This document shows positions 57,137 through 64,000 of a stretch of DNA of 64,000 nt, piece after piece; the first letter of the stretch is position 1; every line of letters starts with the position of its first letter. The translations under genes and the position numbers were made by a program. The stretch lies in contig NZ_KQ947987.1 in assembly GCF_001513975.1 (NCBI RefSeq), forward strand, positions 593,404 to 657,403. The letters run 5' to 3'. The notes beneath the pieces were generated by a model. That model had not been told where the DNA came from. It saw only the letters and a program-made list of their open reading frames with translations, and made no database searches. This DNA is from Streptomyces curacoi (lineage in GTDB: Bacteria; Actinomycetota; Actinomycetes; Streptomycetales; Streptomycetaceae).

Positions 57137-57646
57137 ATGGCGGAGGCGGAAGCGGAGTCGACGGCGGGCGTTCAGCCGCGCGCCACGGGGCTGCGCAGTA
57201 CGCGGCAGCGCCGGGCGGTGCTCGAAGTCCTGGGCCGCTGCCCCGAGTTCATCTCCGCGCAGGAGCTGCACGCGCTGCTGGCCGACTCCGGCAGCACGGT
57301 CGGGCTCACCACGGTCTACCGCACCCTGCGGGAGCTCGACCGCGCCGGGCTCGTCGACGTCGTACGCGACGAGGGCGGCGAGCGGCTCTACCTCCGCCGC
57401 CCGACCGACGAGCACCGCCACTACCTCATCTGCCGCTGCTGCGGCCGCAGTCGGCCCGTCGACGCGGAAGCCGTGGAGCGGTGGGCGGCGGGCCTCGCCG
57501 AGCTCACCGGCTTCGCCGAACTGGAGCACACTCTGGAGCTGAGCGGCGTCTGCGCCGACTGCCGCCAGGCCGAGGCGACGGCGCCGTGCCGGCAGGCGCC
57601 GCCCCTCCTGGCCGCCGAGTCCGGCACTCAGGACGGCTTGGGCTGA
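57137..57646 (+). CDS. Fur-family regulator, Zur-like
   Basis: 169 residues, ATG 57137. N-terminal winged helix (ISAQELHALLADSGSTVGLT then TVYRTLREL). Structural zinc site in two CxxC pairs (CRCC and CADC, as in Zur), and a regulatory region EHRHYLIC. The C-terminal pattern GVCADC is typical of Streptomyces Zur rather than FurA/CatR. It is shorter in His than S. coelicolor Zur (HRH instead of HHHH), so it may be a paralogue of the main zinc regulator. It converges on the methyltransferase/cysteine-protein operon, whose promoter has a similar box. Confidence 0.85.
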   Translation: MAEAEAESTAGVQPRATGLRSTRQRRAVLEVLGRCPEFISAQELHALLADSGSTVGLTTVYRTLRELDRAGLVDVVRDEGGERLYLRRPTDEHRHYLICRCCGRSRPVDAEAVERWAAGLAELTGFAELEHTLELSGVCADCRQAEATAPCRQAPPLLAAESGTQDGLG

Positions 57647-58020
57647 GCGCCGCGCCCCGACGGGCGTACGGCCGTCAGACGGGCCGGCGGACGGCGCCCC
57701 AGGCGCAGTCCCTCGGTCAGCCAGGCCGCGAGCGCCTCGGCGTCCCGGACCTCGGTGAGCGGGCCGAGGGTGAGGGCGGGCCCGACGGGTGTACGGTCGC
57801 GGGTGCAGGGCTGGACGACCGCGCGAAGTCCCGCCCGGCGTACCCGGTTACCCGCGTGATGCGGGCAGTGCAGATGGCGGGCGAGGCAGCCGGTCCTGAC
57901 CAGCATGCCGAACGCGGACGCCCGTACGGCGGTGCGCAGCGGCTCCAGGATCTCCTCGCTCGCGCCGCCGCAGCCCTCGGGCGCACCGCACACCGCCATG
58001 GTGAATCCCTCGGGGGTCAT
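57628..58020 (-). CDS. Small cysteine-containing protein, possibly [2Fe-2S] ferredoxin-like
   Basis: 130 residues from ATG 58020, overlapping the methyltransferase stop (TGATG). Cysteines lie in CGAPEGCGG, RTGCLARHLHC and VQPC, a spacing reminiscent of thioredoxin-like [2Fe-2S] ferredoxins, but I cannot confirm it. Its 3' end overlaps the Zur-like gene's 3' end by 19 bases on the other strand. Metal binding near a zinc regulator is a natural guess. Confidence 0.7.
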   Translation of the reverse strand: MTPEGFTMAVCGAPEGCGGASEEILEPLRTAVRASAFGMLVRTGCLARHLHCPHHAGNRVRRAGLRAVVQPCTRDRTPVGPALTLGPLTEVRDAEALAAWLTEGLRLGRRPPARLTAVRPSGRGAQPKPS

Positions 58021-58829
58021 CAGGTGTGCGCCGTCCCGATCAGGATCCGTACGTCCAGGTCGGTGACCGACGCGGTGTCGAGCCGGCTCGTGAACGCGAC
58101 GCGCACCCGCTCGACCGCCTCCGGTGACAGTCCGTCGAGCAGGGTGCGCGTACGGCCGCCCACCACCAACTCCCAGGCCGTCTCGGGAGACAGCGGCACA
58201 TCGAGTCGCCGCTGCTCGACCTGCGCGTCCTCCAGGCCGAGCCCCGCCAGCCAGCCGGCGAGGCCGTCGGCGGAGTCGATCTGGGCGAGTCGGGCGGACT
58301 GCGGGGAGTCCGGCCAGTCGCGTTCGCTCTCCACCGCGGCCCTGAGCGCCCGGCGCCAGTCGCCGAGGGCGTCCTTCTCCCACACCGTCACCGCCAGCCG
58401 CCCGCCGGGGCGCAGCAGCCGGGTCAGGGCCGTGGTGTCGCGGTCCATGTCGGGGAAGAAGAACACGCCGAGCGCGCACTGCACCAGGTCGTAGCCGCCG
58501 TCGGGGGCGGGCCACGCGGTGACGTCGTGGCGGTGGAAGCGGACGTTGTCGAGCTGTTCCCGTCGGGCCCGGTCCCTGGCGATGTCCAGCAACGCCCCGG
58601 CGAGGTCGACCCCGTCGACGGTGCCCGCCGGTCCGACGGCGCGCGCGGCGGGCAGGGCCGATGCGCCGGCCCCGCAGCAGGCGTCCAGCACGCGCTCGCC
58701 CGGGGCGGGCGCGGCCACTGCCGCCGTGGCCTCGCCGATCGGGTCCCAGAGCAGCGGCGACCAGCGGTGGAACTGTTCGGCGCCGGCGCTGAAGACGTCT
58801 CCGACGGTGGGGTGGTGTGCTGCGGTCAT
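58020..58829 (-). CDS. Class I SAM-dependent methyltransferase (Zur-box operon)
   Basis: 269 residues from ATG 58829 (GGGGAGGA upstream; a longer frame to 58958 would run through the operator). SAM motif VLDACCGAGASALPAARAVG, acidic GVDLAG, and FDLV-like YDLVQCALGVFFFPDMDRD. Resembles UbiE/COQ5-type enzymes; substrate unknown. First gene of an operon with the small cysteine protein and under a Zur-like box. Confidence 0.88.
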   Translation of the reverse strand: MTAAHHPTVGDVFSAGAEQFHRWSPLLWDPIGEATAAVAAPAPGERVLDACCGAGASALPAARAVGPAGTVDGVDLAGALLDIARDRARREQLDNVRFHRHDVTAWPAPDGGYDLVQCALGVFFFPDMDRDTTALTRLLRPGGRLAVTVWEKDALGDWRRALRAAVESERDWPDSPQSARLAQIDSADGLAGWLAGLGLEDAQVEQRRLDVPLSPETAWELVVGGRTRTLLDGLSPEAVERVRVAFTSRLDTASVTDLDVRILIGTAHT

Positions 58830-58876
58830 GTGAGGGCGGTCCTCCCCGTCGAGGCCTGTGGCGGCCGCATCATTAA

Positions 58877-58891
58877 TGGAAACGGTTTTCG
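58877..58891. promoter_or_regulatory. Zur-box-like palindrome upstream of the methyltransferase operon
   Basis: TGGAAACGGTTTTCG, 11 of 15 bases as in the Zur consensus; its complement shares GAAAACC and most other bases with the box at 57075-57089. 48 bases before the methyltransferase start, the same distance as at the Zur-like gene. Confidence 0.5.
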
Positions 58892-59070
58892 ATAAGCCGC
58901 ACTCTATGTCCTGCGGTGCCGACCGGCCAGCCCCTTTCGACGGCGCCCCCCACTCCAAACCCGGGCGCGGAGGCGCACGCGACGTCGGCCCACGCCGGCG
59001 CGCTTACCCGTTCAGGTGATGAACGCACCGACCGGCCGTCCGCCGCCCCCGCGTCCCGTATCCAGGGACG

Positions 59071-61071
59071 ATGGACGATCACCGCGCACCTGCCGACGCC
59101 CGCCCGTTGTCCCGGCGGCAGTTCACGACCACCGCCGTCACCACCGCGGCACTCGCCGCTTCAGCCCCCACGGCCACCGCCGCCCCGGCCCTTCCCCGAC
59201 AAGCCCCCGAGCGCCCACGGTCGACCGCCGACTGGGACACCTGCCTGGCGGTGGCCCGCGCCCTGCTGGTGGTCGACGAGCACGACCGGCCGCTCGTGCC
59301 GGCGTACCGGAAGATCCTCGACTCCGGGCTCCCGCGCGCGAAGACCAGGACCGCCAGGAAAGTCCTCGTCGTCGGGGCCGGACCGGCCGGCCTGGTCGCC
59401 GCCTGGCTGCTGAAGCGGGCCGGGCACCACGTCACCCTCGTCGAGGCCAACGGCAACCGCGTCGGCGGCCGGATCAAGACCTTCCGCACCGGCGGCCACG
59501 AGCAGGCGGCCCAGGCGTTCGCCGACCCGGCCCAGTACGCGGAGGCCGGCGCCATGCGCATCCCCGGCAGCCATCCGCTGGTGATGAACCTGATCGACCA
59601 ACTCGGCGTCGAACGCCGCCGGTTCCACCTCGTCGACGTCGACGGCGAGGGCAAGCCCGTCAACAACGCCTGGCTCCACGTCAACGGCATCCGCGTGCGC
59701 CGCTCCGAGTACGCCAGGGCACCCCGCCGGATCAACCGCTCCTTCGGCGTCCCCCGCGCCCACTGGGACACCCCCTCCTCCGCCATCCTGCGCCGCGCCC
59801 TGGACCCCGTACGCGACGAGTTCAGCACCGTCGGCCCGGACGGCAAACGGGTCGACAAGCCGCTGCCCGAGCGGGTGCGGGGCTGGGCACGGGTGGTGCA
59901 GAAGTACGGCGACTGGTCGATGTACCGGTTCCTGACCGAGGAGGCCGGCTTCGACGAACGGACCATCGACCTGATCGGCACACTGGAGAACCTCACCTCG
60001 CGGCTGCCGCTGTCCTTCATCCACAGCTTCATCAGCCAGTCGCTGATCAGCCCCGACACCGAGTTCTGGGAGCTCGTCGGCGGCACGGCGACCCTCCCGG
60101 ACGCGCTGCTCAAGCAGGTCGCCGACGTGCTGCGCCTGGACCGGCGCGCGACGCACATCGAGTACTGGGACCCCGCCCGGTCCGGCGCCGGCGACACCAC
60201 CCACGTCCGCGCCGACGGCCCGCACGTCTGGATCGACACCGTCTCCGAAGGGCGGGACGGCAAGGTCGTGCGCGAGCAGTTCACCGGTGACCTCGCGATC
60301 GTCACCGTGCCCTTCTCGGGGCTCAGGCAGGTCCAGGTCAGCCCCCTGATGTCGTACAAGAAGCGACGCGCGGTGGCCGAGCTGCACTACGACAGCGCGA
60401 CCAAGGTGCTGCTGGAGTTCAGCCGCCGCTGGTGGGAGTTCACCGAGGCCGACTGGAAACGGGAGCTCGACGCCGTACGGCCCGGGCTCCACGACGACTA
60501 CCGCAAGGGCAGGGCGCCCGCCGACGGCACTCTCCTCGGCGCCCACCCCTCCGTCCCGCACGGCCACATCAGCGACGCCCAGCGCGCCCACTACGCCGCC
60601 AACCGCTGGGGCACCCGCGACCAGCCCGAGGCCGCGCACATCATCGGCGGCGGCTCCGTCTCCGACAACTCCAACCGCTTCATGATCAACCCGTCCCACC
60701 CGGTCGAGGGCAGAAAGGGCGGCGTCGTCCTCGCCTCCTACAGCTGGGCCGACGACGCCTCCCGCTGGGACTCCCTCGACGAGGACGCCCGCTACCCGCA
60801 CGCGCTGCGGGGCCTGCAACAGGTCTACGGCCAACGCGTCGAGGTCTTCTACACCGGCGCCGGCCGCACACAGAGCTGGCTGCGCGACCCGTACGCGTAC
60901 GGCGAGGCGTCGGTCCTGCTCCCCGGCCAGCACACCGAACTCCTCGCCGACATCCGCACCCCCGAAGGTCCGCTGCACTTCGCCGGGGACCACACCTCGG
61001 TGAAGCCGTCCTGGATCGAGGGCGCCATCGAGTCAGGGGTGCGGGCGGCACTGGAGGTGCACCAGGCCTGA
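59071..61071 (+). CDS. Secreted flavin amine/L-amino-acid oxidase
   Basis: 666 residues. A Tat signal ([11 protein letters not shown], Arg15-Arg16, then Ala-rich core to about residue 40) exports a folded FAD protein. The dinucleotide fold [20 protein letters not shown] begins near residue 97, followed by [16 protein letters not shown] substrate domain and the C-terminal FAD motif ([20 protein letters not shown]) complete a flavin monoamine oxidase family protein. It resembles Streptomyces L-glutamate/L-amino acid oxidases, releasing keto acid, ammonia and H2O2 outside the cell. Substrate not provable. Confidence 0.9.
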   Translation: MDDHRAPADARPLSRRQFTTTAVTTAALAASAPTATAAPALPRQAPERPRSTADWDTCLAVARALLVVDEHDRPLVPAYRKILDSGLPRAKTRTARKVLVVGAGPAGLVAAWLLKRAGHHVTLVEANGNRVGGRIKTFRTGGHEQAAQAFADPAQYAEAGAMRIPGSHPLVMNLIDQLGVERRRFHLVDVDGEGKPVNNAWLHVNGIRVRRSEYARAPRRINRSFGVPRAHWDTPSSAILRRALDPVRDEFSTVGPDGKRVDKPLPERVRGWARVVQKYGDWSMYRFLTEEAGFDERTIDLIGTLENLTSRLPLSFIHSFISQSLISPDTEFWELVGGTATLPDALLKQVADVLRLDRRATHIEYWDPARSGAGDTTHVRADGPHVWIDTVSEGRDGKVVREQFTGDLAIVTVPFSGLRQVQVSPLMSYKKRRAVAELHYDSATKVLLEFSRRWWEFTEADWKRELDAVRPGLHDDYRKGRAPADGTLLGAHPSVPHGHISDAQRAHYAANRWGTRDQPEAAHIIGGGSVSDNSNRFMINPSHPVEGRKGGVVLASYSWADDASRWDSLDEDARYPHALRGLQQVYGQRVEVFYTGAGRTQSWLRDPYAYGEASVLLPGQHTELLADIRTPEGPLHFAGDHTSVKPSWIEGAIESGVRAALEVHQA

Positions 61072-61090
61072 GCCGCCATCGCGCGGCGCG

Positions 61091-63787
61091 TCAGACAGGC
61101 GCCGCCCGGCCCGCGGCCGCCAGGGGCTGTTCCGTCCAGATCACCTTGCCGTGCGCCGTGTAGCGCGTGCCCCACCGCTCGGCGAACTGGGCCACCAGGA
61201 ACAGGCCCCGGCCGCCCTCGTCCGTCGTGGCCGCGCTGCGCAGATGCGGGGCGGTGCTGCTGGCGTCCGAGACCTCGCAGATCAGGGCGCGGTCACGGAT
61301 CAGCCGGACGCGGATGGGGCCGGTGGCGTGCCGGATGGCGTTCGTGACCAGCTCGCTGAGGATCAGCTCGGTCGTGAACGCCTCCTCCGCCAGCCCCCAG
61401 CCGTCCAGGGTCCGGGCGGCCACCGCCCGGACCCTGGCCACGGCCGAGGGGTCGTCCGGGACGTCCCAGGCCGCCGTGCGGTCGGCGGGCAGGATCCGCG
61501 TCCGGGCGACGACGAGGGCCACGTCGTCGCGCGGCCGCTGGGGCAGCATGGCCTCCAGCACCGCCTGGCACGTCTCCTCCGGCGGCCGGCCACGCGTCGG
61601 CGGCTTCGCGGCGAGCGTCCGGCGCAGCAGCGCGAGCCCCTCGTCGATGTCCCGCCCCGGGCCCTCGATCAGCCCGTCCGTGTACAGCACCAGGCCGCTG
61701 CCCTCGGGCAGCCGCAGCTCGGTCGCCTCGAAGGGCAGACCGGCGGCCAGACCGAGCGGCGGCCCGCCGGGGACGGCGGGGAACTCGACCTGGCCGCCGG
61801 GATGGACGACGGCCGGTTCGAGGTGGCCGGCGCGGGAGAGGGTGCACAGCCCGGAGGACGGGTCGTAGACGGCGTACAGGCAGGTGGCCCCGGTGACCGG
61901 CGCGCCCTCGCCGGCGCCGTCGCCCTCGTCCTGGTCGATGCGGGCGACCAACTCGTCCAGATGGCCGAGGAGTTCGTCGGGCGGGAGGTCCAGCGTGGAG
62001 AAGTTGTGGACCGCCGTGCGCAGCCGTCCCATCGTCGCCGCCGCGTGCAGGCCGTGTCCCACGACGTCCCCGACGACCAGCGCCACCCTCGCCCCCGGCA
62101 GCGGGATGACGTCGAACCAGTCCCCGCCGACCCCGCCCTGCGCCGCCTGCGCCGGCAGATAGCGGTAGGCGACGTCGAGGGCGCTCTGCTCGGGCAGGGC
62201 CCGCGGCAGCAGGCTGCGCTGGAGTGTCACCGACAGGGTGTGCTCGCGGGTGTAGCGGCGGGCGTTGTCGATGCTGACCGCGGCGCGGGCCACCAGCTCC
62301 TCGGCGAGGGACACCTCCTCCTGCTCGAACGGCTCGGGCCGGTCGGCACGCCAGAAGGTGGCCATCCCCATGATGACGCCGCGGGCGCGCAGCGGCACCG
62401 TGAGCATCGAGTGGATCCCGAACTCCACGAGTTTGCGGGCGTTCTCCGGATCCTGCTCCTGCCAGCCGGTGAACGCGGGCATGTCCGCCTCCAGCACGGA
62501 CCTGCCGGTGCCGAAGCCGAAGGCCTGCGGGGAGCCCGGGACGAAGTGGATCAGCTTGCCGATCGGATAGAGCGGGCTGCCCTCCCGTACCCCCCGGAAG
62601 GCGACCCGGCGCATGTCGGTGCGGCCTTCCCTCGGCTCCTCGCCCCGCAGCACCGGATCCGCCAGATCGACGCTGACGAAGTCGGCGAACCGCGGCACGG
62701 CGAAGTCGGCCAGTTCCTGGGAGGTGTGCGTGACATCGAGGACGGTGCCGATCTCCAGCCCGGCGTCGTACAGCAGCTTCAGCCGCTCCTGCGCCACGTC
62801 CGCCCGGCCGCTCAGCGTGCGCAGCTCGGTGGTGTCCCGCAGCGTCACCACGGTGCCCGGCGGCCCGCCGTCCCGGTCGGTGGACCGCTGGCTGACGGCC
62901 AGCAGCCGGCCCCGCGCCAGGTGCACCTCGTCGGTGGCGTCCCGCCCGGAGGCGAACAGCTGGGCGAGGTCGCGTCCGATGTCCAGGTCGAGGCAGAACC
63001 GCCCCTCGGCGTCCGCGGTCAGCCCGAGCAGCCGCCGCGCCTCGTCGTTGGCCAGCGCCAGGTGCCCCTGGCCGTCCAGGATCAGCACACCCTCCCGTAC
63101 GGCGTGCAGGACGGCGTCGTGATGCTCGTACATCCGCGTCATCTCCGCGGGTTCCAGGCCGTGCGTCTGACGCAGCAGCCGCCGGCCGACCAGTGCGGTC
63201 CCGGCGGTGGCCACGGCGAGCGCGACCGCCGCCGAGCCCAGCAGCACCGGCAGATGGTTGTCGACGAACCCGCTCACGCTGGCCAGCGTCACCCCGGCGG
63301 CCACCAGGCCGACGACCTGGCCGTCGGCGTCGGTCACGGGGACCACGGCCCGCACGGACGGCCCCAGGGTCCCGGTGTACGTCTCCCGTACGACCCCGCC
63401 CGCCGCGGCGGCCGCGGTGGTGCCGACGAAGTGCTTGCCGATCTGGTCGGGGTCGGGGTGGGTGTACCGGACCCCGTCCCTGGTCATCACCACGATGAAG
63501 TCCACGTCGGTGGCCTCGCGCACGGCCTCGGCCCGCGGCTGGAGCACCGCGCTCGGATCCGGATCCGCCAGGGCCTCCACGACACCCGGCGCGTGCGCGA
63601 AGGCCTCGGCCACGGCGAGGGACCGGTTGCGGGCCTCCCGTTCGGTGTCGGTGCGGATTTGCAGCACCAGGGCCACCACGGCCGCGACGATGAGGAGCAC
63701 GACGATCGCCGCCTGCAGCACGAACACCTGCCGGGCGACGGTACGCACGCTCACCAGCGAGCGCAGGGGGCCGAGGATTCCGGCCAT
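61091..63787 (-). CDS. Multidomain sensor phosphatase (sCache-PAS-GAF-SpoIIE-HATPase)
   Basis: 898 residues. Membrane helix (20-44), extracellular CitA/DcuS-like cache domain (45-175: FIVVMTRDGVRYTHPDPDQI), second helix (~180-204), PAS (~215-330), GAF (~345-515), PP2C-type SpoIIE phosphatase (~540-750: GGDWFDVIPL, YTDGLIE, PRDDVALVV), and an RsbW-like ATPase (~765-885: LILSELVTNAIRHATG). It would sense an external acid or similar ligand and dephosphorylate an anti-anti-sigma factor while also acting as its kinase. Convergent with the oxidase gene, 19 bases apart. Confidence 0.93.
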   Translation of the reverse strand: MAGILGPLRSLVSVRTVARQVFVLQAAIVVLLIVAAVVALVLQIRTDTEREARNRSLAVAEAFAHAPGVVEALADPDPSAVLQPRAEAVREATDVDFIVVMTRDGVRYTHPDPDQIGKHFVGTTAAAAAGGVVRETYTGTLGPSVRAVVPVTDADGQVVGLVAAGVTLASVSGFVDNHLPVLLGSAAVALAVATAGTALVGRRLLRQTHGLEPAEMTRMYEHHDAVLHAVREGVLILDGQGHLALANDEARRLLGLTADAEGRFCLDLDIGRDLAQLFASGRDATDEVHLARGRLLAVSQRSTDRDGGPPGTVVTLRDTTELRTLSGRADVAQERLKLLYDAGLEIGTVLDVTHTSQELADFAVPRFADFVSVDLADPVLRGEEPREGRTDMRRVAFRGVREGSPLYPIGKLIHFVPGSPQAFGFGTGRSVLEADMPAFTGWQEQDPENARKLVEFGIHSMLTVPLRARGVIMGMATFWRADRPEPFEQEEVSLAEELVARAAVSIDNARRYTREHTLSVTLQRSLLPRALPEQSALDVAYRYLPAQAAQGGVGGDWFDVIPLPGARVALVVGDVVGHGLHAAATMGRLRTAVHNFSTLDLPPDELLGHLDELVARIDQDEGDGAGEGAPVTGATCLYAVYDPSSGLCTLSRAGHLEPAVVHPGGQVEFPAVPGGPPLGLAAGLPFEATELRLPEGSGLVLYTDGLIEGPGRDIDEGLALLRRTLAAKPPTRGRPPEETCQAVLEAMLPQRPRDDVALVVARTRILPADRTAAWDVPDDPSAVARVRAVAARTLDGWGLAEEAFTTELILSELVTNAIRHATGPIRVRLIRDRALICEVSDASSTAPHLRSAATTDEGGRGLFLVAQFAERWGTRYTAHGKVIWTEQPLAAAGRAAPV

Positions 63788-63867
63788 GCCTCTTTTCTAA
63801 CACGGGGCGCTCCGCGGGGAGAGCCGTGACGGTGAGCGCCGCGCCCGTCAGGGTGCCGCCTTGCGAT

Positions 63868-64000
63868 TCAGGGTGCTGCCGTGCCGGGGGTGGGAAGGGG
63901 GTGGTCGGTCTGTGGGTGGCCGAGGGTGTGGAACAGGGCCGTGGTCAGGGCGAGGCCCTCGCGGGCGAGGGGGGCGGGGAGGTGCTCGTCGGGGGGGGGG
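63868..64000 (-). CDS. C-terminal end of an unidentified protein (start outside window)
   Basis: The minus-strand frame ending with TGA at 63870-63868 encodes about 44 residues including APLAREGLALTTALFHTLGH and a Pro-rich tail. It fits the end of a regulator such as TetR but that is a guess. The window edge is a run of ten G. Confidence 0.4.
   Translation of the reverse strand, partial: PPPDEHLPAPLAREGLALTTALFHTLGHPQTDHPLPTPGTAAP

Noticed and set aside
61151..63829. 892-residue open frame opposite the SpoIIE-type sensor
   Set aside because: Low-complexity antisense frame of a real gene; no ribosome site or family resemblance.

Overview
The window is high-GC actinobacterial chromosome, almost certainly Streptomyces. 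Evidence: strong third-position G+C (long antisense shadow frames everywhere), GTG/TTG starts with GGAGG-type ribosome sites, Tat and lipoprotein exports, an alditol oxidase close to S. coelicolor AldO, DUF2637, FhuF-like and SpoIIE/RsbW-like signalling proteins, and typical Streptomyces intergenic hairpins. No rRNA, tRNA, CRISPR array or intact insertion sequence was seen.

Layout. 1-4.8 kb: right end of a peptide-export operon (two ABC exporter halves whose motifs fit a heterodimer with one consensus and one degenerate ATP site, then a prolyl oligopeptidase), possibly the tail of a class III lanthipeptide cluster. 4.9-5.7 kb: a scar made of a transposase remnant joined to half an MFS transporter. 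5.7-8.4 kb: an ABC-2 exporter whose ATPase carries a one-base frameshift. 8.4-17.9 kb: a carbohydrate locus on the minus strand (ROK regulator, GH30 glycanase with lectin domain, binding protein, two permeases, GH2 beta-galactosidase) with two promoters that share sequence blocks, suggesting uptake and cleavage of a galactan-type polymer. 18-20.4 kb: alditol oxidase and a divergent 2-hydroxyacid dehydrogenase, followed by about 0.75 kb of decayed copies of the dehydrogenase 3' end.

21-29 kb holds the least familiar genes: a radical SAM protein with an unusual cysteine spacing, a membrane protein joining a sigma-like/ZAS-like cytoplasmic part to an external cellulose-binding module, and a divergent three-gene module of a large TPR-CHAT protease, a cysteine-rich small protein and a membrane protein. 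The CHAT module is the best candidate for an undescribed system.

29-44 kb is mostly conserved housekeeping and signalling: a leader ORF and rsgA, an alkylation-repair pair (Ada-AlkA fusion and ogt), DUF456, regulators, a PP2C-like protein, secreted proteins, DUF2637, a FhuF-like iron protein behind an iron-box palindrome, and a GntR/FadR regulator. 43.9-52.8 kb is a purine catabolic locus: PucR regulator, three-subunit xanthine dehydrogenase, NCS2 purine permease and XdhC. 53-57 kb: a methyltransferase/SRPBCC pair and two secreted GH43-type enzymes with AbfB or ricin-type domains, complementing the galactan locus for arabinose-decorated polymers. 57-59 kb: a Zur-like Fur protein converging on a methyltransferase/cysteine-protein operon, with similar Zur-box-like palindromes upstream of each. 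The window ends with a Tat-exported amine/amino-acid oxidase, a multidomain SpoIIE-type phosphatase and the 3' end of an unidentified gene.
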